Source: Lyngbya sp. PCC 8106
GTDB lineage: Bacteria; Cyanobacteriota; Cyanobacteriia; Cyanobacteriales; Microcoleaceae
Length of the DNA stretch: 64,000 nt
Assembly (NCBI RefSeq): GCF_000169095.1
Contig: NZ_AAVU01000036.1
Span: 1-64,000 of the forward strand
Direction: 5' to 3'
Shown: in pieces, positions 15,561 to 24,670 of the stretch
Layout: every line of letters starts with the position of its first letter
How positions within the stretch are numbered: the stretch's first letter is position 1
Made by a program: the position numbers and the translations under genes
The notes under the pieces: generated by a model
Seen by the model: only the letters and a program-made list of their open reading frames with translations
Databases searched by the model: none
Told to the model about the DNA's origin: nothing

Positions 15561-18548
15561 ATGGATGAACTGCTTAACCAAGTCTATCACGAAATTATCT
15601 ACAACCTGCTAATTCATCCCCCCAATCAAGCCCTTAATGTGCTGAAAACTCATGCTCAGGTGGTTGATGATGACTTTTTGCAAGTTCTACGACAAACCGT
15701 AACCACTCTGGCAGAACGAAACTGTCAAGAGGATGCAGATTTTCTGAACAAGGTTGTTCTAAAAATTGAAGAATCTGGCGGCTTTTCAACTCTATTGGCA
15801 GAAGTTGCACCCCCACAAGCAACCGAAACCCCTGCGAAAAAAGTAGCTTCCCCAGAGGAAAAACCAGAGACTCCAGCAATTCCTTCACCCGAAAAAGAGT
15901 CAGCAGCAGAACAACTTTATAATCAAGGAACTCAACAATTTCAAGCCAATCAATACACCGCAGCTTTTCAATCCTGGCAACAGGCTTTACAACTTTATCG
16001 AGAACTCAAAAATCGACGGGGAGAAGTCAATTGTTTAGGAAAGTTAGGGAATGTTTATCAGTCTTTAGGACAATATCAACAAGCCATTACTTGCCATCAA
16101 CAAGCTCTAGGCGTTGCTCGTAAGATTAAATATCGTCAAGCTGAAGCTAATGCTCTTAGTAGTTTAGGTCATGTCTGTTATTCTATCGGACAATATGAAC
16201 AAGCGATCGAAGGATATCAGCAAGCTTTGTCAATCTCTAAAACGATTAAATATAGAGTCGGAGAAGCAAATACTCTTGGTAATTTAGGTAATGTTTATTA
16301 TGTTTTAGGTCAACTCGAAGATGCCGTCAAAAACTATCAACAAGCATTAACCATTGCTCAAGACTTAAATTATCGATTTGGAGCGGTTAATTTTCTCAAT
16401 AACTTAGGAAATGTTTATGCGTCTCTAGAACAATATGAACAAGCTATTGCCTATGTTGATCAAGCATTAACGTTAGCCAGAACCCTAAACTATCGATTTG
16501 GTGAGGCTTATTTTTTAAGTAATATTGGTAAAATTTATTTAGCGAAAGGAGAACCCGATCAAGCCATTGTTTACTTTGAACAATATTTAGAGTTAATTCG
16601 CAGTATTGACTCTCAACAAATGGAGGCAAATGCTTTACATCACTTAGCCAATACCTATAAAATCATGGGTGACTCTAAATCGGCGATCGCGAACTATCAA
16701 GACTCTTTAGAACTGCATCGTCAAACCCAAAACCCTCAAGGAGAAGCAATGACTTTGAGTTGTTTAGGTCAAATTCATCAAGAGTTACAACAAACAGATA
16801 CCGCAATTCAAGCCTTGCTAGATTGTCTAAAAATTGCCACTCCCAAAGCCTTACCGACTGAATGTTTAACAGCAGGAAATCATTTAGGAGATCTGGGTTT
16901 AAGTACATACAATTGGCAACTTTCCTATCAAGGATATGAACAAGCCATTCAAGCAATTGAACATATTTGCAGTGGTATTAGTCCGCTTGAGGTTCGTTCA
17001 CAAATCACAAAAGAATCAGAGATAATCTATCCTAAACTGATCCAAACTTGTCTCAATCTTCAGGAGACTGAAAAGGCTTTTAATTGGGTTGAAAGATGGC
17101 GTTGTCAGCAACGATTAGAGTTAACTGATTCTTCTCTGTTTCCATTGGGAGAAGTTCAACCTCATCTGAAAAAATATGAACGTTTACAACAGCAAATTTA
17201 TGCTTTACATCTACGACGTCAATCGGATGAAATGAAACAGTTGACAACAGCAGGTGTGCGACTCAACAGTTCTGCAACATTTAAAACTGAGTCAGAAATT
17301 TTGGAAACTCTAGAAACAGAAAAGCAAAAAGTTTGGGAAGATATTCACCGTTTAGATCCTGTCATTGCTGAACAACTTCAAATCAATAGCTTGAGTGTTG
17401 CCGAAATTCAAGCCTTACTTCCCGATACAAAAACAGCAATTTTAAGTTTTTACAGTACCGAAGAAAATACCTATATTTTTGTCGTCTTTAAAAATCAAAT
17501 TGTCTTGCATACTTGTGAGGGAGAAAGTCGAGAAAAACTACACCATTGGATTGAAGAATCTTGGATAAAAAATCAACAAAATAACCTCCGAGAATGGCGG
17601 AATGAAATGATTGAATTGTTATCTAATTTATCTCATCGACTTCAGTTAAATCAATTAATTTCTGATCATTTACTCGATTGTCATCAACTGATTATTATTC
17701 CTCATCTTCAACTGCATCATATTCCCTTTGCAGCCCTTCCTATTCAGCTTGAAGATCAAACAATCTATTTATGTGATCGCTTTAACATTCGGACAATTTC
17801 AAGTTGTCAAATGCTTAACTATAATCAACAAGAAAATCAAGCCATTTCCTCAAACTCAATGGCAATTTTAGAAGATACAACAGGAGATTTTGTTTTAACC
17901 CGTTATGAAGGTCAAAAATTAGCCGAACTCTACCAAGTCTCTGAAGAATTTTATTTGGTTGGTGAAACAGCAATGGTCAGTCAGTTTGAAAGCTTCATCA
18001 AACAAGTTCAACTGCTGTATGTGGCTTCTCCTTTGAGTTGTACCTCTGAACCTAAAGTTGATGCTCAACTACAATTTGCTGAAGGTAAAATCTCTATGGC
18101 TCAAATGTTAGCAGGTCGTTTACCCGATTTATTAGAACTCTGTATTCCCTATGTAAAAATGGAGAGTAAAACGCTGACTTTCTCCGAGTTAAATCTGAGA
18201 ATTTTCAACCGATTTTTAGAGAGAGGAATACAGCGAGTTGTTTATCCATTATGGTCTTTAGAAGACATTGCAACCTCACTCTTAATCTGGTTTTATTATC
18301 AAAATTTGCAAGAAAAAAACTGTAGTGAAGCTTTGCGTCAAGCTCAAATTCAACTTAGAAGTTTAACCGGTCAAGAACTCGACCAAAAGTATAAACCTGA
18401 AATTCAAGCCTATCTCAAGCAACAAAAGGAGAGTAAAAATCAACAAAAAATCAATGATCAGCGAACTTTATTAGCTTGGAAATGTCAGCAAGACTATCCC
18501 TTTGAGAGTCCCTATTATTGGGCGAATTTTATTGTTTATGGTGGTTAA
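15561..18548 (+). CDS. TPR protein with degenerate CHAT domain (pseudoprotease)
   Basis: A 995-residue paralogue of the preceding TPR-CHAT protein. An N-terminal helical domain and a Pro/Glu linker (about 85-115) are followed by about eight 40-residue TPRs of the 'ANALSSLGHVCYSIGQYEQAIEGY' type, then the shared region 'LQQQIYALH...LLPDTKTAILSFYSTEENTYIF' and a CHAT-like C-terminus ending 'YPFESPYYWANF'. An ungapped alignment to the first protein puts Pro824 where the catalytic His is and Val865 where the catalytic Cys is. The fold-defining residues around them (RLPDL, VVYPLWSLED) are kept. It should be an inactive scaffold or regulator of the active protein. A 2H phosphoesterase gene starts 15 bp downstream. 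Confidence 0.88.
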   Translation: MDELLNQVYHEIIYNLLIHPPNQALNVLKTHAQVVDDDFLQVLRQTVTTLAERNCQEDADFLNKVVLKIEESGGFSTLLAEVAPPQATETPAKKVASPEEKPETPAIPSPEKESAAEQLYNQGTQQFQANQYTAAFQSWQQALQLYRELKNRRGEVNCLGKLGNVYQSLGQYQQAITCHQQALGVARKIKYRQAEANALSSLGHVCYSIGQYEQAIEGYQQALSISKTIKYRVGEANTLGNLGNVYYVLGQLEDAVKNYQQALTIAQDLNYRFGAVNFLNNLGNVYASLEQYEQAIAYVDQALTLARTLNYRFGEAYFLSNIGKIYLAKGEPDQAIVYFEQYLELIRSIDSQQMEANALHHLANTYKIMGDSKSAIANYQDSLELHRQTQNPQGEAMTLSCLGQIHQELQQTDTAIQALLDCLKIATPKALPTECLTAGNHLGDLGLSTYNWQLSYQGYEQAIQAIEHICSGISPLEVRSQITKESEIIYPKLIQTCLNLQETEKAFNWVERWRCQQRLELTDSSLFPLGEVQPHLKKYERLQQQIYALHLRRQSDEMKQLTTAGVRLNSSATFKTESEILETLETEKQKVWEDIHRLDPVIAEQLQINSLSVAEIQALLPDTKTAILSFYSTEENTYIFVVFKNQIVLHTCEGESREKLHHWIEESWIKNQQNNLREWRNEMIELLSNLSHRLQLNQLISDHLLDCHQLIIIPHLQLHHIPFAALPIQLEDQTIYLCDRFNIRTISSCQMLNYNQQENQAISSNSMAILEDTTGDFVLTRYEGQKLAELYQVSEEFYLVGETAMVSQFESFIKQVQLLYVASPLSCTSEPKVDAQLQFAEGKISMAQMLAGRLPDLLELCIPYVKMESKTLTFSELNLRIFNRFLERGIQRVVYPLWSLEDIATSLLIWFYYQNLQEKNCSEALRQAQIQLRSLTGQELDQKYKPEIQAYLKQQKESKNQQKINDQRTLLAWKCQQDYPFESPYYWANFIVYGG

Positions 18549-18563
18549 TTTTAACAGAGTTAT

Positions 18564-19121
18564 ATGAATTCTTCAGAATCGTTATTTTTTATCGCTCTAC
18601 TTCCGAACGTAGAAATTCAAAATGAAGTCACTGAAATCAAACAATACTTTGTCGAAAAGTATAATAGTTGTCATGCGTTAAAATCTCCACCCCACGTCAC
18701 CTTACAACCCCCGTTCAAATGGTCAACTGAAAAGCTTGAACACTTAGAAGAATGTCTGGCTCATTTTTCTCAGGCTTATTCTTCCATACCTATAACTTTA
18801 TCCGGTTTTGGTGCATTTCCACCTCGGGTAATTTATGTGAATGTGATCAAAACTCCAGAATTACTGACCCTCCAAAAAGAGTTGATGTCTCATTTAGAAA
18901 CGACTTTAAACATTGTAGATAACGTTTCTAAACGTCGTCCTTTTTCGCCTCACATGACCGTTGCATTCAGAGATTTAACCCGTCAAAACTTTCGAGCTGC
19001 ATGGCTAGAATTTGAACAAAAATCTTTAGAATTTAAGTTTACCGTCTCGCAGTTAACCCTACTCGTTCATAAGGGTCATAAATGGAATATCAAAGCAGAA
19101 TTTCCGTTTAGATTCACTTAA
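18564..19121 (+). CDS. 2H phosphoesterase (2'-5' RNA ligase / LigT-like)
   Basis: A 185-residue protein with both 2H motifs: His44-x-Thr46 (PPHVTLQPP) and His130-x-Thr132 (SPHMTVAF). The family hydrolyses 2',3'-cyclic phosphates or joins/cleaves 2'-5' bonds in RNA and oligonucleotides; the substrate here is unknown. It begins 15 bp after the degenerate TPR-CHAT gene and is probably in the same transcript. Its end overlaps the convergent hydrolase gene by 4 bp. No clear ribosome site precedes the ATG, consistent with translational coupling. Confidence 0.85.
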   Translation: MNSSESLFFIALLPNVEIQNEVTEIKQYFVEKYNSCHALKSPPHVTLQPPFKWSTEKLEHLEECLAHFSQAYSSIPITLSGFGAFPPRVIYVNVIKTPELLTLQKELMSHLETTLNIVDNVSKRRPFSPHMTVAFRDLTRQNFRAAWLEFEQKSLEFKFTVSQLTLLVHKGHKWNIKAEFPFRFT

Positions 19122-20053
19122 ACTTTAGAAAAACTGGCAATCCAATCCAAAATTTCTCGATGAACTAATTCAGGACATTCATCTTGAGGACAGTGACCCC
19201 CTCGTTCCAATTCTACAAACTTAATCTTAGAATTGTATTGAAGATATTTCTTCGGATTGGCAAAACTCAAAGGAATTAATCGATCTTTTTTACCCCAAAG
19301 GAGTAAAATGGGAACATTAATCTGAGGAAGAAGCGTCTTGACTCCCGGCCCCAAACGAGAACTTCCCATCACTTTAAACACAATCGAAAAAGCCCGAGCG
19401 GCGCCACGATCTGTTGCAGGTGTTGCTAAAATATCAACCAGTTCATCATTAACTGCGTCTGGATTTTCGTAAGCAAATTTAGCCCAACCCCGAACCAGTG
19501 AACGACGCCGAATAATGTAGAAAAGCGTTCTTAAAACTGGAGGAGAAGCAACCGTATTTTGAATCGCTTCAACAATGGGAAGCATCCATGCAGGAACCGC
19601 TTCCGTTTGAGCCACCGGATCAGGTAAACTAATCGCAACGACACCTTTAGCCATTTCTGGGTATTGAGCCGCAGCCACCAAAGCAACCAGTGAGCCGACA
19701 GAATTGCCGACCAAAATAGCGGGTTCTCGAATAAAGGTCAACCAAAAGTCGTGAACTAAATCAGCCCAAAGAGAGGTATCATAAGAGGCGATCGCTTTTT
19801 GGGAAGATCCAAACCCCAACAGATCAAGGGCGTAAACCGTATGAGACTGACTCAATTGCTGTAAACTATATCGCCAATGTCCAATGGATGCCCCAAACCC
19901 GTGTAAGAAAATCATGGGTAAGTCTGAATCATTTGACGGCGTTGTGCGGTTTGACTGGGATCGGATATACGTGTAACGAATTTGCCAACCTCGCCAAACC
20001 CAATCCCGCTGAAAACCGAGTCGCGGGCACCCATTTTTTGCAGTCAATTCCAC
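19118..20053 (-). CDS. Alpha/beta hydrolase
   Basis: A 311-residue alpha/beta hydrolase. The oxyanion-hole HG is at residues 51-52 (FLHGFGASIGHW), nucleophile Ser118 is in GNSVG, an acidic residue is in 'LLWGKKDRLIP', and His287 is in 'ERGGHCPQDE'. The cap region (about 140-220) is helical. Similar cyanobacterial proteins are annotated as haloperoxidase-like or epoxide-hydrolase-like, but no substrate can be assigned. There is no signal peptide. It is transcribed away from infC. Confidence 0.87.
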   Translation of the reverse strand: MELTAKNGCPRLGFQRDWVWRGWQIRYTYIRSQSNRTTPSNDSDLPMIFLHGFGASIGHWRYSLQQLSQSHTVYALDLLGFGSSQKAIASYDTSLWADLVHDFWLTFIREPAILVGNSVGSLVALVAAAQYPEMAKGVVAISLPDPVAQTEAVPAWMLPIVEAIQNTVASPPVLRTLFYIIRRRSLVRGWAKFAYENPDAVNDELVDILATPATDRGAARAFSIVFKVMGSSRLGPGVKTLLPQINVPILLLWGKKDRLIPLSFANPKKYLQYNSKIKFVELERGGHCPQDECPELVHREILDWIASFSKV

Positions 20054-20204
20054 ACCAACTCACAACATAACTTTACATTTGTACCCTTTTATCTTAGCGT
20101 TCCTAGAATTTAAGTTAAATCTCCACCAAAATTTAATCAGACTGAGTAAAATATCACTGTATAGACCGTTAATTTATTCACTAATCGCTTCTAAAACTTT
20201 GCCA

Positions 20205-20741
20205 ATGCCTTTGATCGACAAAAAAAGAAATCGCAATCTGCCCCAAATCAACGAAAATATCCGATTTCCACAAATCCGGGTGATCGATATTGATGGGGGT
20301 CAACTGGGTATTCTGGCTCCTCGGGATGCCCAACGACTCGCCGAAGAAAAAGAACTCGATCTCGTTCTGGTGAGTGACAAGGCTGACCCTCCCGTGTGTC
20401 GAATTATGGACTATGGGAAATACAAGTTTGAGCAAGAGAAAAGAGCCAGAGAAGCCAAGAAGAAGCAGCATAACGCTGATGTCAAGGAAGTGAAAATGCG
20501 TTATAAAATTGATGACCACGACTACCAAGTGCGGGTTAGACAAGCAGAACGCTTCCTCAAGTCTGGCGATAAGGTCAAAGCAACAATTATGTTTCGGGGC
20601 CGGGAAATTCAACACAGTAACCTCGCCAAAGAACTCTTAAATCGTATGGCAACTGATTTAGGAGAATTAGCCGAAGTACAACAATATCCCAAACAAGAAG
20701 GGCGAACGATGATGATGTTGTTGTCTCCAAAGAAGTCGTAA
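20205..20741 (+). CDS. infC: Translation initiation factor IF-3
   Basis: A 178-residue IF-3 that binds the 30S subunit, blocks 50S joining and checks initiator tRNA pairing. The N-terminal domain (INENIRFPQIRVIDIDGGQLG and 'RLAEEKELDLVLVSDKADPPVCRIMDYGKYKFEQ'), the lysine-rich linker (REAKKKQHN) and the C-terminal domain (VKEVKMRYKI through GRTMMMLLSPKK) are all complete. The ATG at 20205 gives the cyanobacterial start MPLIDKKRNR. The in-frame extension back to 20079 does not look like IF-3. No Shine-Dalgarno sequence is evident. Confidence 0.95.
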   Translation: MPLIDKKRNRNLPQINENIRFPQIRVIDIDGGQLGILAPRDAQRLAEEKELDLVLVSDKADPPVCRIMDYGKYKFEQEKRAREAKKKQHNADVKEVKMRYKIDDHDYQVRVRQAERFLKSGDKVKATIMFRGREIQHSNLAKELLNRMATDLGELAEVQQYPKQEGRTMMMLLSPKKS

Positions 20742-21034
20742 CTTAGAAATGTAAGATACTAAGCGGGAATATCCATCTCTAGCAGACAATCTCCAGTCTT
20801 CTTTGAACAGTAAACCCTAAACAAAATGGGTTCGGGTGATTGATGAATTATCCCGATGGTGACTGGTGAAGGGAGGCGTGAGAACTGAAAAAGGGGATAG
20901 GCTCAACCAGACAAAATCATCTCGAATCTGATCAGTCTTAGCCGCCGATTCCCCTCTCTAAACTTGGTGTCACAACAATTATAATTTAGATAAAGGGTAT
21001 AACAAACATCTACGTCAAGGGGTCTCAACACTGA

Positions 21035-24000
21035 ATGGAAAAGCAAATCAGTGGCTCTACGGTTTTGGGGCAAGGGCTGCTGCGAGGTCTGAACCTACGT
21101 CCAGAAGAAGTAGATCGAACATTGTTGATGTTCTTGGTCTATACCGTGACATCAATCGGTTTAATTTGGCTAGAACTCAGTACAGTCGGTCTGTTCCTCG
21201 ATCAATACGGAGCCGAAAACTTACCTTGGATTTATATTGCCAGCGCCGCAATTGGTTCGAGTTTGGGCGTTGTTTATTCCTGGCTGCAAAAAATTCTGCC
21301 TCTACGTCAGGTGATCGTCGTCATTTTACTGCTGATGGCCGTTCCCCTGTTTTTGTTTCGAGTCGGACTCGGTTTAAAAGGATTTGCCATTGCTGGCTTG
21401 AGTATTGAGTTTATTACCCTATTTTTAATGTGGCTGTGGGTAGAAGCCTGTTATTTGCTCAACGATCTCAATACCTCCATTACCGCCAACCAACTCTTTA
21501 ACATTCGTGAAATCAAGCGAACTTATCCCCTCGTCAGTAGTGGATTTTTAGTCGCCGGAGTCGTCAGTGGTTTTTCTCTGCCCCTCATCTTGAAAATAGT
21601 CGGCTTGAAAAATGTGACGATTGTTTCTGGGATCATGGTGATCGTCGGTGCAAGTATACTCTTTTACCTGGCTCAACGTTACCAACAATCCTTTCCCGAC
21701 TCCTCACGCTGGACACCAGAAGACGAACAGCCCGAATTTAGCAGCCGCAACCTCAAAGGCCCGCTTCAAGGCTACGTCATCCCCCTGATCGCCTTTTTCG
21801 TCATGGCAGAGGTGTTGTACGTTCTCGTAGACTTCCAATTTTTCAGCCAGCTAGAATACCAAAATCAGGCCGCAGGAGCCAGTAGTATTGTCAGCTTCCT
21901 GGGGATCTTTGAAGGCATCCTCAGCACCTTTCAAGTCGCCACCCAATGGTTCGCTTCTAGTCGCCTCGTTGAACGAACCGGAGTATTTGCCACCGCTAGC
22001 ATCCTCCCGGCTGGCATTGTCGCGTTGGGAACCTTCTCCCTGATTGGCGGCATCACAGGCCTATTTACCGTATTCTTGGGCTTTGTGATCCTGCGATTTT
22101 TAGACGAACTGTTCCACTACACCTTAATCGAAACCACCGGTGCAGTCCTGTTTCAACCGCTACCCGACAATACTCGCAGTGACATTCAAACTCTGGTCAA
22201 TGGCGTCTTTGAACCCATGTCTACCGGAGTCTCAGGCTTCCTGATTTTATTCATCTTGGCACTGAGTCACTGGTTACTCCCCAACGAACCCGCTAGCCAA
22301 TTTGAGAATCAACAAAGTCTAGTCTTTGTCACCTTCATTATTGGTCTATCTTTAGTCTGGTTATTAGTCGTCTTAGCGATCCGCACCCAATACGTTAGTC
22401 TTCTGGTCCGAAGTGCCGAACGGGGACGTTTAGGGGTAACAGACGTCAATATGCGAGCCTTAAAGCGATCGGTTGCCGAAACCCTCTCTCAACCTAAACC
22501 CGACGCCGATAAGCGCTCCTGTATCGAACTCCTCAGTCAACTCGATCCCAAAAATGTCGGTGAAACTCTCGTTCCCCTGCTAGAAGACCTCTCCCCCAGC
22601 CTCCAGCGTCAAAGTCTGGAAATCATGCTCAACCACCCCAACCCGAGCTATTTAGGTGAAATTCGGGCTTTATCCCGTCGCGCCCTCCCCCCAGAAGTTC
22701 TCGCTTTAGCCTTGCGTTATATCTGGCTAACTGAAACCGAACCCGACATCGAACAACTCCGACCCTACCTGCAACCCCAAGTTGATCCGGTTGTACGGGG
22801 AACGGCAGCGGCTCTGATTATGCGACGAGGCGATCGCGAACAAAAAGCAGCAGCCACCAATACGATCCGCCGGATGATTACTGATCGCCAAGAACGAGAA
22901 CGGGTCATGGGAGCGCGAGCCTTGGGAGAAGCGGACTATTTACAAGGGTTACGTCTCTATCTTGATGATTTGTTGCAGGATGAATCTTTGCGGGTGCGTT
23001 GCGCTCTCCTCGATGTGATCGCTTCAACTCACATGGAAGAATATTACCCCTCTCTGATCAAAGCACTCGCCTACCGTTCAACCCGAGAAGCCGCTCGACA
23101 AGCCCTCGTTCGACTCGATAACGAAGCAATTCCGTTATTAATTGCTGTTGCCGAAGATATTCATAAAAGTGATTTAGTTCGCTTGCAAGCCTGGAATGCG
23201 ATTGGAGATATTGGCACCATTGAAGCCATTGATACCCTCGTCAATCATCTCATGGGCGCTTGGGGAAATACCCGTCGCAATATTATGCGAATCCTGCTGA
23301 AAATTCCTGATGATGCCGGGATTGAAGGGGTGTTGGATCGGATTGGCCGCAGTGGGGTCGAGACATTAATTGAACAAGAATTAATGTTTATGGGTCAGAT
23401 TTATGCCGCCCTGATTGATTTATCTTTGCTTCCGACTGCAACGATTAATGGGGAAAGTATTAGCGGTGATTTGAATGAATCTCAATCTCCCCAACAGCTA
23501 CTCGGACGCGCTCTGCGAGGATTAGAGTTTGATGCGATCGAGCGAGTATTCTTGCTGATGAAGTTTCTCTATCCATTGGGATCAATTCAAGCCGCAGCGT
23601 TTAATATTCGCTCCGATCAAGTGGGAAATGTTGCACGGGGTTTGGAAATTTTAGATAATACAGTAGATATTGCCAGTAAGCGATCGCTGATTAATATTTT
23701 GGATCGGCATTCAGAACTCGAAAAGTTGGAATATCTGGCCCCCTTAATTCCCTATCGACCCCTGAAGCCTAGCGCTCGTCTGCGTCGTTTGTTAGAATTA
23801 CGTCACTTCCTCTCAGATTGGACGCTTGCTTGCTGCTTTCATTTAGCGCGTTCGGCTCACTGGAGTCTGACCGCAGAACAAACTCTGATGTGCCTGCGTC
23901 ATCCCACTGGTTTTGTCCGAGAAGCTGTTTTAGCTTATTTGAAAATTGCCTCTCGACGGGCTTTGGTAGAATTATTGCCAATGCTACAAAATGATCATGA

Positions 24001-24076
24001 TCCTCTAGTTGCGACTCAAGTCGCGCAAATGATGAATGAACTCGGAGTTAATGGCGCTAGCTCCCGGTCTTCTTAG
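21035..24076 (+). CDS. NTT/MFS-like membrane transporter with C-terminal HEAT repeats
   Basis: A 1013-residue protein. Residues about 25-455 contain roughly 11-12 membrane segments and resemble the ATP/ADP-translocase (Npt1/Npt2, NTT) group: 'LLMFLVYTVTSIGLIWLELSTV', the charged 'ANQLFNIREIKRTYPLVSSGFLVAG', and 'LDELFHYTLIETTGAVLFQPLP'. Residues about 470-1000 are HEAT-type repeats (for example 'RVRCALLDVIASTHMEEYYPSLIKAL'). In many bacteria a cyclic-nucleotide-binding domain is fused to such proteins; here it is a separate gene starting 57 bp downstream. The substrate is unknown, and nucleotide exchange is only one possibility. An AAGGGG lies 12 bases before the ATG. Confidence 0.8.
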   Translation: MEKQISGSTVLGQGLLRGLNLRPEEVDRTLLMFLVYTVTSIGLIWLELSTVGLFLDQYGAENLPWIYIASAAIGSSLGVVYSWLQKILPLRQVIVVILLLMAVPLFLFRVGLGLKGFAIAGLSIEFITLFLMWLWVEACYLLNDLNTSITANQLFNIREIKRTYPLVSSGFLVAGVVSGFSLPLILKIVGLKNVTIVSGIMVIVGASILFYLAQRYQQSFPDSSRWTPEDEQPEFSSRNLKGPLQGYVIPLIAFFVMAEVLYVLVDFQFFSQLEYQNQAAGASSIVSFLGIFEGILSTFQVATQWFASSRLVERTGVFATASILPAGIVALGTFSLIGGITGLFTVFLGFVILRFLDELFHYTLIETTGAVLFQPLPDNTRSDIQTLVNGVFEPMSTGVSGFLILFILALSHWLLPNEPASQFENQQSLVFVTFIIGLSLVWLLVVLAIRTQYVSLLVRSAERGRLGVTDVNMRALKRSVAETLSQPKPDADKRSCIELLSQLDPKNVGETLVPLLEDLSPSLQRQSLEIMLNHPNPSYLGEIRALSRRALPPEVLALALRYIWLTETEPDIEQLRPYLQPQVDPVVRGTAAALIMRRGDREQKAAATNTIRRMITDRQERERVMGARALGEADYLQGLRLYLDDLLQDESLRVRCALLDVIASTHMEEYYPSLIKALAYRSTREAARQALVRLDNEAIPLLIAVAEDIHKSDLVRLQAWNAIGDIGTIEAIDTLVNHLMGAWGNTRRNIMRILLKIPDDAGIEGVLDRIGRSGVETLIEQELMFMGQIYAALIDLSLLPTATINGESISGDLNESQSPQQLLGRALRGLEFDAIERVFLLMKFLYPLGSIQAAAFNIRSDQVGNVARGLEILDNTVDIASKRSLINILDRHSELEKLEYLAPLIPYRPLKPSARLRRLLELRHFLSDWTLACCFHLARSAHWSLTAEQTLMCLRHPTGFVREAVLAYLKIASRRALVELLPMLQNDHDPLVATQVAQMMNELGVNGASSRSS

Positions 24077-24133
24077 AACCCTAAAGCCGTTGATAGTAAA
24101 TGGCTTTTGATTTGCAATTCATACTCTAAAATT

Positions 24134-24595
24134 ATGTTAACCAGCGTTGAACGCTTATTGTTTGTCAGGGGAGTCCCGATTTTTCAGGAGCTACGGGACG
24201 ATTTTTTAGTGCGTTTGGCTTCTGTGATGGATGAACTTTCCTTCCCCCCCAATCACAATATATTTACTGAAGGACAAGAAGGGCGATCACTTTATATCGT
24301 TGTTTCTGGGCGAGTCAGAGTTCACATTGGAGATCACGAACTCACTAAAATGGGAAAAGGAGCTTGTTTTGGGGAGATGTCACTGTTTGATGCAGAGCCT
24401 CGTTCGGCTTCTGTCAGCACCCTAGAATCCTGCGACTGTTTGATGTTGACTCAAATGCAGCTTTATGATGCCATTGATGAAACTCCCGGTATTGCCATTA
24501 ATATTATCCGAATGCTCTCGCGCCGGGTCAGAGAATTGAACTTGAAGTCAAATGCTCAAGCTTCTTCAGTCCCGGAGACGGCAAAATTAGCCTAA
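24134..24595 (+). CDS. Cyclic-nucleotide-binding domain protein
   Basis: A 153-residue single-domain protein of the Crp/cNMP-binding fold: 'GQEGRSLYIVVSGRVRVHI', then the phosphate-binding cassette 'GKGACFGEMSLFDAEPRSASV' with its conserved Glu and Arg. There is no helix-turn-helix, so it is not a transcription factor. Its position directly after the NTT-HEAT gene suggests it controls that transporter by sensing cAMP or cGMP. ATG 24134 is chosen over an upstream TTG because it directly precedes the conserved start 'LTSVERLLFVRGVPIF'. Confidence 0.85.
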   Translation: MLTSVERLLFVRGVPIFQELRDDFLVRLASVMDELSFPPNHNIFTEGQEGRSLYIVVSGRVRVHIGDHELTKMGKGACFGEMSLFDAEPRSASVSTLESCDCLMLTQMQLYDAIDETPGIAINIIRMLSRRVRELNLKSNAQASSVPETAKLA

Positions 24596-24670
24596 CTTCG
24601 TTATTAATGCACAGATATTAGTGCCAAGTTTCGGTTTGCTCAGTCATCAATTTTGCTTTCAATTCCCCTT

